Positions 9,372-18,575 of a stretch of DNA of 64,000 nt are shown in pieces. The notes under the pieces were generated by a model. That model did no database searches. It worked only from the letters and a program-made list of their open reading frames with translations, and was not told the origin of the DNA. Source of the DNA: Pseudomonas sp. B21-015 (lineage in GTDB: Bacteria > Pseudomonadota > Gammaproteobacteria > Pseudomonadales > Pseudomonadaceae); the NCBI RefSeq assembly GCF_024749285.1, contig NZ_CP087196.1, positions 3,410,001 through 3,474,000 of the forward strand, given 5' to 3'. The position numbers and the translations under genes were made by a program. The stretch's first letter is position 1. Every line of letters starts with the position of its first letter.

Positions 9372-10664
9372 ATGACTCAGCCTCCCGTCACCAAAGTCCT
9401 GGTCATCGGTTACGTCTGGCCCGAGCCCCGTTCTTCAGCGGCCAGCGGGCACGTGATGCAAATCCTCGAGACTTTTTTGCAGCAAGGCTGGGACATCACC
9501 TTCGCCAGCCCAGCAGGCCCCGGCGAGCACAAGGCCGATCTGACCGAGCTGGGCATCCGCGAAGTGCCGATCGAACTCAACAACAGCAGTTTCGACACCT
9601 TCATCGGCGAACTGGCGCCGGACATCGTCCTGTTCGACCAGTTCATGATCGAGGAGCAGTTTGGCTGGCGCGTCGAAAAGCGCTGCCCCGACGCCTTGCG
9701 CGTGCTAGAGACCTCGGACCTGCAAAGCCTGCGGCATGCCCGGCATCAGCGGCTCAAGGAGCGCTTGAAGGCCAGTGACGACGCCAACGATTTCAGTGAG
9801 TTATTCGCCCCTGCATTGCGTGAAGAATTCGAGCTCATGGCCGATACCGATCTGGCGAAACGGGAGATTGCCGCGCTGTATCGCTGTGACTTGAATCTGA
9901 TGATCTCCGAAGTGGAGATCGAGTTGCTGGTCGAGCAGTTCAAATTGCCCCGCACCTTGTTGCACTGGTGTCCGCTGATGGTCGATCCACCGAGCGTGCC
10001 ACCGGTAGCCTTTGAACACCGGGCGCAATTCCTGAGCATCGGCAATTTCCGTCACGCCCCCAACTGGGATGCGGTGCTCTGGATGAAGAATACGATCTGG
10101 CCGCTGATCCGCCAGCAACTCCCCACTGCGCAGTTACACATCTATGGCGCCTATACGCCGCCGAAAGCCACAGCACTGCACAATGCGGCCCAGGGTTTTC
10201 ATGTAATGAACTGGGCAGAAGATGCATTGCAAGTCATGTCTGCAGCCAGGGTGTGCCTGGCGCCCTTGCGCTTCGGTGCCGGCATCAAGGGCAAACTCGT
10301 TGACGCGATGCTCACAGGCACGCCAAGTGTCACGACACCCATTGGTGCAGAGGGCATGCAAGGCGATCATCCGTGGCCCGGTGCTGTTGCTCAAAGTGCC
10401 CAGGCGTTCGCGGACTGCGCGGTTCAGTTGTATAAAAATGAATCGGACTGGAGACAAGCGCAGTTATTAGGGAAAACACTGCTGAGCGACCGCTATCAAC
10501 AATCAATGCATGGCGTGGCACTCGTTGAAAGACTGCGCGATTGCCTACAACGCCTTCCCCAACTAAGACGGGACAACTTCACCGGCAGCATGCTGCGTCA
10601 TCACTCGCACAAAAGCACTCAATATATGTCGCAATGGATTGAGGCAAAAAACCGAACTTTATAA
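9372..10664 (+). CDS. Glycosyltransferase, GT4-like
   Basis: A 430-residue cytosolic protein with a two-Rossmann (GT-B) look. The N-terminal half opens with KVLVIGYVWPEPRSSAASGH, the acceptor-side start of sugar transferases that handle surface polysaccharides or flagellin glycans. The C-terminal half has FLSIGNFRHAPNWDAV, LHIYGAY, and APLRFGAGIKGKLVDAML followed by GTPSVTTPIGAEGM, the nucleotide-sugar loop typical of family 4 transferases. The ATG at 9372 is preceded by aaagga. It is a lone transcription unit bounded by terminator-like hairpins; the acceptor and sugar cannot be told from sequence. Confidence 0.8.
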   Translation: MTQPPVTKVLVIGYVWPEPRSSAASGHVMQILETFLQQGWDITFASPAGPGEHKADLTELGIREVPIELNNSSFDTFIGELAPDIVLFDQFMIEEQFGWRVEKRCPDALRVLETSDLQSLRHARHQRLKERLKASDDANDFSELFAPALREEFELMADTDLAKREIAALYRCDLNLMISEVEIELLVEQFKLPRTLLHWCPLMVDPPSVPPVAFEHRAQFLSIGNFRHAPNWDAVLWMKNTIWPLIRQQLPTAQLHIYGAYTPPKATALHNAAQGFHVMNWAEDALQVMSAARVCLAPLRFGAGIKGKLVDAMLTGTPSVTTPIGAEGMQGDHPWPGAVAQSAQAFADCAVQLYKNESDWRQAQLLGKTLLSDRYQQSMHGVALVERLRDCLQRLPQLRRDNFTGSMLRHHSHKSTQYMSQWIEAKNRTL

Positions 10665-10745
10665 ACCTCAAGCTTCATGACTTACATACTTGGCATCACA
10701 CCAAGCCTGGCCAACACCAAAACAATCAATTAAAACTTCCTGCCT

Positions 10746-10782
10746 GCGCCACTTCACCAACTAAAACGGTGGCGCTCTTAAT
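10746..10782 (+). terminator. Probable terminator hairpin after glycosyltransferase gene
   Basis: gcgccac (10746-10752) pairs with gtggcgc (10769-10775) around a 16-nt loop and is followed by tcttaatt. The T-tract is interrupted, so efficiency is uncertain. It separates the glycosyltransferase from the first PI-PLC-like gene. Confidence 0.5.
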
Positions 10783-10803
10783 TATCCACGCAGGAATACT
10801 TAC

Positions 10804-11673
10804 ATGAATAACGATAAACCAGATCACTTCTCGCCCCATAACTGGATGACAGTAACACCGGCCATTGACAACTTATCGCTGTTGGAACTTACACTGCCCG
10901 GCACTCACAACGCCGGGAGCGACTGGAAAGCCTCCTACCCGCTGCTGAGCCCCCCTCGTCACTGGCTCGCGTGCCAGCACGATTCTTTTAATGCCCAGCT
11001 TCGCCATGGCTCCCGCGCGCTCGATGTCCGTTTGATCTGGGAACCCAAAGCCGTGGGGCTCGGAAAGTTTCGTGTTCACCACAACGGCCATCGCAACTCT
11101 CGAACACTCGGTGAACTTATAACCGATATCAAAGCGTTTCTCGGCCAGAACCCCGACGAGTTCATTATCGTAGACTTTCACGAATTGCAAGGTGACTCAT
11201 TCGATTTCGCTTACTTCAACGCCACGATACTTCAACTGCTGGGAGATCAAATTATTCCAGCACAAAATCGGCATCTCAGCCTGGGCCAACTGAAAGAGAT
11301 CAGCGCGAAACAACGCGTATTGGTCGCTGCGCCGCCAGACAGTGCGTTGGATCGACGCGTATTTCTCGAGCGAATCAGACACAAGTGGATCGGCAACACC
11401 ATCGTCGGCTCCGCTGACCTGCAGCAATACATTGTCGAGGTGCTGAAATACCCGCCAGGTACATGGGCACCATGGTCGCTTTCCGCCACCAGCTACAGTG
11501 TGCTCGGCGGGCCAGTCGACATTCACACAGAGCTCGATAAATGGTTTGACCCTCAAAACAGCGACTGGGCGATAAAGTGCAACATCATCAACGTCGACTT
11601 TATTGAAGAGAGCAAAATTGTTTCCTGCTGCCGAACCGTCAACTTGAAAAAAGCCAGCCAGAAAATCAACTAG
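10804..11673 (+). CDS. PI-PLC X-domain phosphodiesterase, copy 1
   Basis: A 289-residue protein of the phosphatidylinositol-specific phospholipase C X-domain superfamily. The first catalytic block is LPGTHNAG with His35 (Asn36 sits where Bacillus PI-PLC has Asp). SRALDVRL supplies the Asp74/Arg76 pair, and FRVHHNG supplies the second catalytic His at 92 or 93; FLGQNPDEFIIVDFHE completes the barrel core. Family members cleave phosphoinositides or related glycerophosphodiesters without calcium. No signal peptide is visible, so the enzyme is cytosolic or leaves by a non-Sec route. It is followed by a paralogue 165 bp downstream. The true substrate is unknown. Confidence 0.8.
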   Translation: MNNDKPDHFSPHNWMTVTPAIDNLSLLELTLPGTHNAGSDWKASYPLLSPPRHWLACQHDSFNAQLRHGSRALDVRLIWEPKAVGLGKFRVHHNGHRNSRTLGELITDIKAFLGQNPDEFIIVDFHELQGDSFDFAYFNATILQLLGDQIIPAQNRHLSLGQLKEISAKQRVLVAAPPDSALDRRVFLERIRHKWIGNTIVGSADLQQYIVEVLKYPPGTWAPWSLSATSYSVLGGPVDIHTELDKWFDPQNSDWAIKCNIINVDFIEESKIVSCCRTVNLKKASQKIN

Positions 11674-11838
11674 CCATCGCAATATCAGGTGGCCATATTT
11701 GTGGATATATTTCCATGGCTGGCAATGCTGCCGTGCACTTCTATGCTGGGTCATGAAACGGATGGGGCATGCAGCCACATCCACCCCGTGAATTTCTTCG
11801 GCCCACGGATGGGGCGAAGTCAGCGACAAGGAACTGTC

Positions 11839-12720
11839 ATGACCCGCAGCACTGCAATCACGTTCGACAAGCAGAAGTGGATGAGCAACGTACCGGATAT
11901 CGACCGGTTGAAGCTGACCGATATCGTCTGGCCCGGCACGCACAATGCCGGCATGGACAAAAGAGCCCCCAACCATGAGGTGGTGATCGGCAATTGGACG
12001 ACCTGCCAGAACGATTCCTTTGCCTGGCAACTGGCCAACGGGGCTCGGGCGTTCGATATCCGGCTCGGTTGCGTCGCCGGCCCGGAAGTACCGGTTTTCT
12101 ACTTTCATCACAACGGTTATCAGTCCCACCGCATCCTTGATGAGCTGGTCGACGCGGTGACGACATTCCTCGATCAAAATCGGGACGAGTTCATCGTGCT
12201 CGACTTCCACCAGTTGGGTGATGGGTCGAAGCCTTTCGACTACAAGCAACTCAATGATTTTCTGATGCGCCGCCTGGGCACGCGTCTGATTTCTGCCTCG
12301 GATGGATTGAGTACTGTGGAACAGCTCAAGCGCGCCAGTTCGAAGCGCCGCATTGTCATGGCAGCACAGATGAAACCTGGGCTGGACAGTGAGTATTTCT
12401 GGCCGCGAATTCCTCACAAGTGGAATGGCAAGGTATTCAGCGACACCAGCGATCTTCAATCCCATATCAAGACCACCCTTGCAGAGGCTCCTTACGAGAC
12501 TTTCCTCTGGTCGTTGTCGGCGACCTGCTACTCGGCGCTGGGCGGTCCGCAGCACATCAAAAACCATATCGATGACTGGTTTCATTCTTCCCGCGACAGG
12601 GTCACCCGGTGCAGCATCATCAACACCGATTTCTTTGACGAGTCGCAAATCGTCCGCTACTGCTGGATCGCCACCAGCATGAAAGCGGTTTATGGCCATA
12701 GATTGCATGAACGGCCATAA
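11839..12720 (+). CDS. PI-PLC X-domain phosphodiesterase, copy 2
   Basis: A 293-residue paralogue of the upstream gene with the same blocks: WPGTHNAG (His35), ARAFDIRL, FYFHHNG, and FLDQNRDEFIVLDFHQL. ATG 11839 is chosen because aagga lies 7 nt upstream and the protein then aligns with copy 1 from its first residues; an open frame reaching back to 11689 is not needed. It is clearly diverged from copy 1 although the spacing of motifs is the same, so this is an old tandem duplication. No signal peptide is visible. Likely the same class of phospholipid or glycan-phosphate substrate; not proven. Confidence 0.8.
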   Translation: MTRSTAITFDKQKWMSNVPDIDRLKLTDIVWPGTHNAGMDKRAPNHEVVIGNWTTCQNDSFAWQLANGARAFDIRLGCVAGPEVPVFYFHHNGYQSHRILDELVDAVTTFLDQNRDEFIVLDFHQLGDGSKPFDYKQLNDFLMRRLGTRLISASDGLSTVEQLKRASSKRRIVMAAQMKPGLDSEYFWPRIPHKWNGKVFSDTSDLQSHIKTTLAEAPYETFLWSLSATCYSALGGPQHIKNHIDDWFHSSRDRVTRCSIINTDFFDESQIVRYCWIATSMKAVYGHRLHERP

Positions 12721-12799
12721 GCGATAGTCGCGGCAGGCTGGCACAGCAGGCGCGGAACGAGGCATGATCCGCTGGCGATAACAAGAAAAGTGTCCTGAC

Positions 12800-13705
12800 A
12801 TGACCCGAACAGCCCGCGTGACAGACCCCTCCTACGAGTTGATGGATGACCATAACGGGTTGTCCATCATCTACCGCCAGCACGGTTTTCCCTGCCCGTT
12901 GGTGCGCTGGCATTTCCATAAGGAATACGAGCTGCACCTGATCGTCGCCAGCTCCGGCAAGGTATTCATCGGTGACTACATCGGTAACTTCTACCCGGAA
13001 ACACTGTTCCTGACCGGCCCCAACCTGCCCCACAACTGGATCAGCCAGGTGGCCGAAGACGAAGTGGTGCCCAAGCGCGACATGCTGGTCAACTTCACTG
13101 ACGAGCTGTTCGAAAGCGGCCATCAGGTGTTCGCCGAACTCAAGACCCTTGCGCCTTTGCTGGAACGCGCACAGTACGGCATCGAGTTTCGCTGCAAGCG
13201 CACCATCCGCCAGGCCATGACCTTGATGCAGCGCATTGCCGATACCCAGGGCATGACCCGGCTCGGGTATTTTTTCATTCTGCTGGAGTTGCTGGCGACG
13301 TCCGATGACTATCAGTTGCTTTCCGGTGCCACGACCCCGCAATTGGCCGATGAACACAATATCGACCGTACCAACCGGGCGGTGGATTACATCTTTGCTC
13401 ATTACGCCCGGGAACTGCCTCTGGAAGAAGTCGCCGAGCACTTGGGTCTGACCCCGACCTACTTCAGTCGCGTGTTCAAACAGGCCACCGGGCGCTGCTT
13501 CATCGAGTTCGTCAATCGCCTGCGCATCAGCAAATCCTGCGAGCTGCTGGCCGATGGCAACAAGCCGGTGACTGATGTGTGTTTCGAGTCGGGCTTCAAC
13601 AATATTTCCAACTTCAACCGGCGTTTCCAGCAACTCAAGGGCATGACGCCGTCGCACTACCGGCGGTTGGTGGTGCAGCGGCTGACCGAGCAAAACCTGG
13701 GTTAA
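12800..13705 (+). CDS. mtlR: AraC-family activator of the mannitol operon (MtlR)
   Basis: A 301-residue AraC/XylS regulator. The N-terminal 150 residues form a cupin-like effector domain (RWHFHKEYELHLIV). The C-terminal 100 residues hold two helix-turn-helix motifs, LEEVAEHLGLTPTYFSRVFK and the second helix region PVTDVCFESGFNNISNFNRRF. In P. fluorescens MtlR sits directly upstream of mtlE and activates the operon with mannitol, sorbitol or arabitol; order and sequence fit here. A REP pair and a 250-bp regulatory region separate it from mtlE. Confidence 0.9.
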   Translation: MTRTARVTDPSYELMDDHNGLSIIYRQHGFPCPLVRWHFHKEYELHLIVASSGKVFIGDYIGNFYPETLFLTGPNLPHNWISQVAEDEVVPKRDMLVNFTDELFESGHQVFAELKTLAPLLERAQYGIEFRCKRTIRQAMTLMQRIADTQGMTRLGYFFILLELLATSDDYQLLSGATTPQLADEHNIDRTNRAVDYIFAHYARELPLEEVAEHLGLTPTYFSRVFKQATGRCFIEFVNRLRISKSCELLADGNKPVTDVCFESGFNNISNFNRRFQQLKGMTPSHYRRLVVQRLTEQNLG

Positions 13706-13714
13706 CGCAATCCA

Positions 13715-13804
13715 TGTGGGGGCGGGCTTGCTCGCGAAGGCGGCGTGTCAGGCGGCTTCGATGTTGAATGTGCCGGCCTCTTCGCGAGCGAGCCCGCTCC
13801 CACA
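13715..13804. repeat. REP pair (inverted repetitive extragenic palindromes)
   Basis: Two inverted copies of the Pseudomonas REP unit (tgtgggggcgggcttgctcg and its near-complement ending ctcccaca) flank a 40-nt spacer. It lies just after mtlR and would fold in RNA and in single-stranded DNA. REPs of this type are spread by RAYT transposases; none is in this window. Confidence 0.85.
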
Positions 13805-13864
13805 GGTGGTGCACCTCAAGTACAGGTTTCAAGCCTAAAACCTGTACGAATTCAATTGATGCAG

Positions 13865-14015
13865 ACGGCTGAAAAGCCGTGCCATGCACCTCTGCCCCTC
13901 AACCTCAGTGCAAAATAGTATCGATCACAGTGCGATGGATGATTTGTCAGCCCATCGATTGAAGGCTGTAATCAGTGCACATTCTTCCTTGCGCAGGAAG
14001 ACACAAAAACAATAA
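13865..14015 (+). promoter_or_regulatory. Candidate control region of the mannitol operon (repeats, Crc/Hfq site)
   Basis: Three direct cagtgc repeats (13906, 13928, 13973) stand where an AraC-type activator such as MtlR would bind. There are also two hairpins (13865-13880 acggct/agccgt and 13984-14000 cttcct/aggaag). AACAATAA at 14008-14015 fits the A-A-N-A-A-N-A-A motif bound by Hfq/Crc in Pseudomonas catabolite repression, about 43 nt before the mtlE start. Which repeat is used, and whether Hfq/Crc acts here, is inference. Confidence 0.4.
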
Positions 14016-14057
14016 CTGTCCTTCTGTGACCCGCCCGGTGCAGAAAAGGAGTGCACG

Positions 14058-15368
14058 ATGCAACCTTCTGTAAAAGCTCTGCTTGCTCTTACCTGCATGA
14101 CCCTCAGCAGCGTCAGCCTCGCCGCCCAGACCCTGACCATCGCCACCGTCAACAACAGCGACATGATCCGCATGCAAAAGCTCTCGAAAACCTTCGAGGC
14201 CGAGCATCCGGATATCAAGCTCAATTGGGTGGTGCTTGAAGAAAACGTCCTGCGCCAACGCCTGACCACCGACATCGCCACCCAAGGCGGGCAGTTCGAT
14301 GTGTTGACCATCGGCATGTACGAAGCCGCACTCTGGGGCGCCAAGGGTTGGCTGGAGCCGATGAAGGATTTGCCGGCCAGCTACGCCCTCGACGACGTTT
14401 TCCCTTCTGTGCGTGAAGGCCTGTCGGTCAAGGGCTCGCTCTACGCCCTGCCGTTCTACGCAGAAAGCTCCATCACCTATTACCGCACCGACCTGTTCAA
14501 GGACGCCGGGCTGACCATGCCCGAACGCCCAACCTGGGAACAGATCGGCGAATTTGCCAGCAAACTCACCCATAAAGATAAAGAACAGTACGGCATATGC
14601 TTGCGCGGCAAGGCCGGCTGGGGCGAAAACATGGCGCTGATCACCACCGTCGCCAATGCCTTTGGCGCACGCTGGTTTGATGAGAAGTGGCAGCCGGAAT
14701 TCACCGGGCCCGAGTGGAAGAACGCGCTGAACTTCTACGTCGACACCATGAAAAAATCCGGCCCACCGGGTGCTTCCAGCAACGGCTTCAACGAAAACCT
14801 CGCGCTGTTCAATAGCGGCAAATGCGCGATCTGGGTCGACGCCAGCGTTGCCGGCTCGTTCGTTACCGATAAAACCCAAAGCAAGGTCAGCGACCACGTC
14901 GGCTTTACTTACGCACCCCACCAGACCACCGACAAAGGCTCGGCGTGGCTCTATTCCTGGGCGCTGGCGATTCCGACCAGTTCCAAGGCCAAGGACGCGG
15001 CGAAAACGTTCAGCGCCTGGGCCACTTCCAAGGAATACGGTGCCCTGGTCGCGGAAAAAGACGGCATCGCCAACGTGCCGCCAGGCACTCGCGCCTCGAC
15101 CTACACCGAGGCCTACATGAATGCCGCGCCGTTCGCCAAGGTGACGCTGGAATCGCTCAAGGCAGCCGACCCGAGCAAGCCGAGCGCCAAACCGGTGCCC
15201 TACATCGGCATCCAGTTGGTGACCATTCCTGAATTCCAGGCCGTGGGCACCCAGGTCGGCAAGCTGTTTTCGGCCGCGTTGATCGGCCAGACCACGGTTG
15301 ACCAGGCCCTGACCGCCGCCCAGTCAACCACCGAACGTGAGATGAAGCGCGCCGGTTATCCCAAGTAA
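14058..15368 (+). CDS. mtlE: Mannitol/polyol ABC transporter substrate-binding protein
   Basis: A 436-residue periplasmic binding protein of the extracellular solute-binding family 1. A Sec signal peptide ends near SLAAQ (about residue 24); the mature part has TIATVNNSDMIRMQKLSKTF and the sugar-binding core including PFYAESSITYYRTDL. It delivers mannitol, sorbitol or arabitol to the MtlF/MtlG channel. AAGGAG lies 5 nt before the ATG. It is the first structural gene after mtlR, and a REP pair follows it, which in operons of this kind often protects the abundant binding-protein message; that role is inferred. Confidence 0.92.
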   Translation: MQPSVKALLALTCMTLSSVSLAAQTLTIATVNNSDMIRMQKLSKTFEAEHPDIKLNWVVLEENVLRQRLTTDIATQGGQFDVLTIGMYEAALWGAKGWLEPMKDLPASYALDDVFPSVREGLSVKGSLYALPFYAESSITYYRTDLFKDAGLTMPERPTWEQIGEFASKLTHKDKEQYGICLRGKAGWGENMALITTVANAFGARWFDEKWQPEFTGPEWKNALNFYVDTMKKSGPPGASSNGFNENLALFNSGKCAIWVDASVAGSFVTDKTQSKVSDHVGFTYAPHQTTDKGSAWLYSWALAIPTSSKAKDAAKTFSAWATSKEYGALVAEKDGIANVPPGTRASTYTEAYMNAAPFAKVTLESLKAADPSKPSAKPVPYIGIQLVTIPEFQAVGTQVGKLFSAALIGQTTVDQALTAAQSTTEREMKRAGYPK

Positions 15369-15392
15369 CCAGCGCAACCCGCTCCCGCCTTC

Positions 15393-15482
15393 TGTGGGAG
15401 CGGGCTTGCCCGCGATGACGGCCTCACATTCAACATTTTGGGTGACTGATACACCGCCATCGCGAGCAAGCCCGCTCCCACA
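15393..15482. repeat. REP pair between mtlE and mtlF
   Basis: tgtgggagcgggcttgcccg and its inverted partner ending cgctcccaca enclose about 40 nt. It lies inside the operon between the binding-protein gene and the permease genes, so it could stall 3' decay or partly terminate, lowering permease relative to binding protein. Confidence 0.85.
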
Positions 15483-15522
15483 TTAGATCTTCATAGGTCT
15501 GCATGAATCGGTTCTGATCGCC

Positions 15523-16452
15523 ATGAATACTTCAACCACTGTCAAAGCTCACATGGACATCCCCCAACCGGTGCGTAAAAGCCGGTTGACCAACCCCGGC
15601 TGGTTTCTGGTCAGCCCCTCGGTGGCGTTGTTGCTGCTGTGGATGATCGTGCCGCTGGGCATGACCGTTTACTTTTCAATGATCCGCTACAACCTGCTCT
15701 ACCCCGGTGAAAACCAGTTCGTAGGGCTGGAGAACTTCAGCTACTTCCTGAGCGATTCGGGTTTCCTGCCCGGCGCCACCAACACCCTGTTGCTGGTAGG
15801 CAGCGTGTTGCTGATCAGTGTGGTGTTCGGCGTGTTGATCAGCGCGTTGCTGGAGGCCAGTGAGTTTCTCGGTCGCGGCATCGTGCGGGTGATGTTGATT
15901 TCGCCGTTCTTCATCATGCCCACCGTCGGTGCGCTGATCTGGAAAAACCTGATCTTTCACCCGGTCTCGGGGATTCTCGCCTACATCTGGAAGCTGTTCG
16001 GCGCGCAGCCGGTGGACTGGCTGGCACACTACCCGCTGCTGTCGATCATCATCATTGTGTCCTGGCAATGGTTGCCCTTCGCGATTCTGATTTTGATGAC
16101 CGCCATGCAGTCCCTCGACCAGGAGCAGAAAGAAGCCGCGCGCCTGGACGGTGCAGGTCCCATCGCGATTTTCTGGCACCTGACCCTGCCGCACCTGGCC
16201 CGGCCGATCGCAGTGGTGGTGATGATCGAAACCATCTTCCTGCTGTCGGTGTTCGCCGAAATCTTCACCACCACCAACGGTGGCCCCGGTTACGCCTCGA
16301 CCAACCTCGCCTACCTGATCTACAACCAGGCGCTGGTGCAGTTCGACGTCGGCATGGCGTCCGCCGGTGGTTTGATCGCGGTGGTGATAGCTAACGTCGC
16401 GGCCATCGTGCTGGTGCGGATGATCGGCAAAAACCTGACAGACAAAGCCTGA
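15523..16452 (+). CDS. mtlF: Mannitol/polyol ABC transporter permease 1
   Basis: A 309-residue inner-membrane permease of the MalF type with six predicted helices. The EAA loop that docks on the ATPase is visible near residues 200-220 (QKEAARLDGAGPIAIFWHLTLP). It pairs with MtlG, whose gene begins 10 nt downstream. The MNTSTTVKAHMDIPQPVRK leader is cytoplasmic. Role by family and operon position: translocation pore for mannitol, sorbitol and arabitol. Confidence 0.92.
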   Translation: MNTSTTVKAHMDIPQPVRKSRLTNPGWFLVSPSVALLLLWMIVPLGMTVYFSMIRYNLLYPGENQFVGLENFSYFLSDSGFLPGATNTLLLVGSVLLISVVFGVLISALLEASEFLGRGIVRVMLISPFFIMPTVGALIWKNLIFHPVSGILAYIWKLFGAQPVDWLAHYPLLSIIIIVSWQWLPFAILILMTAMQSLDQEQKEAARLDGAGPIAIFWHLTLPHLARPIAVVVMIETIFLLSVFAEIFTTTNGGPGYASTNLAYLIYNQALVQFDVGMASAGGLIAVVIANVAAIVLVRMIGKNLTDKA

Positions 16453-16462
16453 GGCCTGCGCC

Positions 16463-17293
16463 ATGACTCTTCAACAATCCCGTCGCCTGCAAAGCCTGCT
16501 GCTCGGCACTCTGGCCTGGGCCATCGCGATCCTGATTTTCTTCCCGATATTCTGGATGGTGCTGACCAGCTTCAAGACCGAAATCGACGCGTTCGCCACG
16601 CCGCCGCAGTTCATCTTCACGCCGACGCTTGCGAACTACCTGCACATTAACGAGCGCAGCGATTACTTCAGCTTCGCCTGGAACTCGGTGGTGATTTCCT
16701 TCAGCGCCACGGCCCTGTGCCTGCTGATCGCGGTGCCGGCGGCCTACTCGATGGCGTTCTATGAAACCCAGCGCACCAAAGGCACGTTGCTGTGGATGCT
16801 CTCCACCAAAATGCTGCCACCGGTGGGCGTGCTGATGCCGATCTACCTGCTGGCCAAGAGCTTTGGCCTGCTGGATACGCGAATCGCGCTGATCGTGATT
16901 TACACCCTGATCAACCTGCCAATCGTGGTCTGGATGATTTACACCTACTTCAAAGACATCCCCAAGGACATTCTCGAAGCCGCACGTCTGGACGGCGCCA
17001 CGTTGTGGCAGGAAATGGTCCGGGTGCTGCTGCCGATCGCCAAAGGTGGCCTGGCTTCCACGGTGTTGTTGTCGCTGATCCTGTGCTGGAACGAGGCGTT
17101 CTGGTCGCTGAACCTGACCTCGTCCAAGGCCGCGCCACTGACCGCATTGATTGCCTCGTACTCAAGCCCTGAAGGTCTGTTCTGGGCCAAGTTGTCGGCG
17201 GTCTCGACCCTGGCCTGTGCGCCGATCCTGATCTTCGGCTGGATCAGCCAGAAACAATTGGTTCGCGGCCTGTCGTTTGGCGCAGTGAAATGA
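16463..17293 (+). CDS. mtlG: Mannitol/polyol ABC transporter permease 2
   Basis: A 276-residue MalG-type permease with six helices and the EAA motif DILEAARLDGATLWQEMVRVLLP near residues 170-192. It forms the pore with MtlF and is energised by MtlK. It starts 10 nt after mtlF and is followed by a REP pair before mtlK. Confidence 0.92.
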   Translation: MTLQQSRRLQSLLLGTLAWAIAILIFFPIFWMVLTSFKTEIDAFATPPQFIFTPTLANYLHINERSDYFSFAWNSVVISFSATALCLLIAVPAAYSMAFYETQRTKGTLLWMLSTKMLPPVGVLMPIYLLAKSFGLLDTRIALIVIYTLINLPIVVWMIYTYFKDIPKDILEAARLDGATLWQEMVRVLLPIAKGGLASTVLLSLILCWNEAFWSLNLTSSKAAPLTALIASYSSPEGLFWAKLSAVSTLACAPILIFGWISQKQLVRGLSFGAVK

Positions 17294-17325
17294 AAGTCCC
17301 CGGATCCTGATCTGACACAAAACCC

Positions 17326-17415
17326 TGTGGGAGCGGGCTCGCCCGCGATGACGTCGGCAAATTCAACCTGGATGTCGGCTGCTAAATCGCCATCGCGGGC
17401 AAGCCCGCTCCCACA
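17326..17415. repeat. REP pair between mtlG and mtlK
   Basis: tgtgggagcgggctcgcccg and its inverse ending gcccgctcccaca surround a short spacer. It is the third REP pair of the region; the spacing from the preceding stop (about 30 nt) is like that after mtlE. Confidence 0.85.
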
Positions 17416-17460
17416 AAAAGCTCACCAGGCGCAATTGAATTAACTCAAGCGGAGGCCCCC

Positions 17461-18564
17461 ATGGCCAACCTGAAAATAAAAAACCTGCAAAAAGGCTTCG
17501 AAGGCTTTTCCATCATCAAGGGCATCGATCTGGAAGTGAACGACAAGGAATTCGTGGTATTCGTTGGCCCATCGGGTTGCGGCAAATCCACCCTGCTACG
17601 GTTGATCGCCGGCCTTGAAGAAGTCAGCGGCGGCACCATCGAACTGGACGGCCGCGACATCACCGAAGTCAGCCCGGCCAAGCGCGACCTGGCGATGGTG
17701 TTCCAGACCTACGCCCTGTACCCGCACATGAGCGTGCGCAAAAACATGTCGTTCGCCCTCGACCTGGCCGGTGTAGCAAAAGCCGAAGTCGAGAAAAAAG
17801 TCGGCGAAGCGGCGCGCATTCTGGAACTCGGGCCGATGCTGGAGCGCAAGCCGAAACAGCTGTCCGGCGGTCAGCGTCAGCGCGTGGCCATCGGCCGGGC
17901 CATCGTGCGTAACCCGAAAATCTTCCTGTTCGACGAACCGTTGTCCAACCTCGACGCCGCCCTGCGGGTGCAGATGCGCCTGGAACTGTTGCGCCTGCAC
18001 AAAGAACTGCAAGCCACGATGATCTACGTGACCCACGACCAGGTCGAAGCCATGACCATGGCCGACAAAGTCGTCGTGCTCAATGGCGGCAAGATCGAGC
18101 AAGTCGGTTCGCCACTGGACCTGTATCACCAGCCGGCCAATCTGTTTGTCGCCGGTTTTCTTGGCACACCGAAAATGGGCTTCCTCAAGGGCAAAGTCAC
18201 CCGCGTTGACAGTCAAAGCTGCGAAGTGCTGCTGGACGCCGGCACCCGCATCACCCTGCCGCTGAGCGGTGCCAACCTGAGCGTCGGCGGCGCAGTGACG
18301 CTGGGTATTCGCCCGGAACACCTGGAGCTGGCGCAAGCCGGCGACTGTACGCTGCAAGTCACCGCCGATGTCAGCGAACGTTTGGGCAGCGACACCTTCT
18401 GTCACGTCCTGACGTCTTCCGGCGAAGCCCTGACCATGCGGGTTCGCGGCGATCTGGCCAGCCGTTATGGCGAAACCCTGAGCCTGCGCCTGGACGCCGG
18501 ACACTGCCATTTATTCGATGCCAACGGTGTGGCGCTGACCCGCCCTCTGCGCGCCGCAGCCTGA
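17461..18564 (+). CDS. mtlK: Mannitol/polyol ABC transporter ATPase
   Basis: A 367-residue MalK/UgpC-type ATPase. Walker [10 protein letters not shown] spans residues 36-44, followed by a Q-loop ([11 protein letters not shown]), signature [14 protein letters not shown], Walker [12 protein letters not shown] and a switch His in VTHD. The C-terminal 130 residues form the OB/TOBE regulatory domain. A good gcggagg ribosome site precedes ATG 17461. It powers uptake through MtlF/MtlG. Confidence 0.93.
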   Translation: MANLKIKNLQKGFEGFSIIKGIDLEVNDKEFVVFVGPSGCGKSTLLRLIAGLEEVSGGTIELDGRDITEVSPAKRDLAMVFQTYALYPHMSVRKNMSFALDLAGVAKAEVEKKVGEAARILELGPMLERKPKQLSGGQRQRVAIGRAIVRNPKIFLFDEPLSNLDAALRVQMRLELLRLHKELQATMIYVTHDQVEAMTMADKVVVLNGGKIEQVGSPLDLYHQPANLFVAGFLGTPKMGFLKGKVTRVDSQSCEVLLDAGTRITLPLSGANLSVGGAVTLGIRPEHLELAQAGDCTLQVTADVSERLGSDTFCHVLTSSGEALTMRVRGDLASRYGETLSLRLDAGHCHLFDANGVALTRPLRAAA

Positions 18565-18575
18565 TTCGAGAGCCT

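Noticed and set aside
11197..12801. Long minus-strand open frame (534 codons) opposite the PI-PLC genes
   Set aside because: Antisense shadow of two genes with clear motifs; no ribosome site and no recognisable product.
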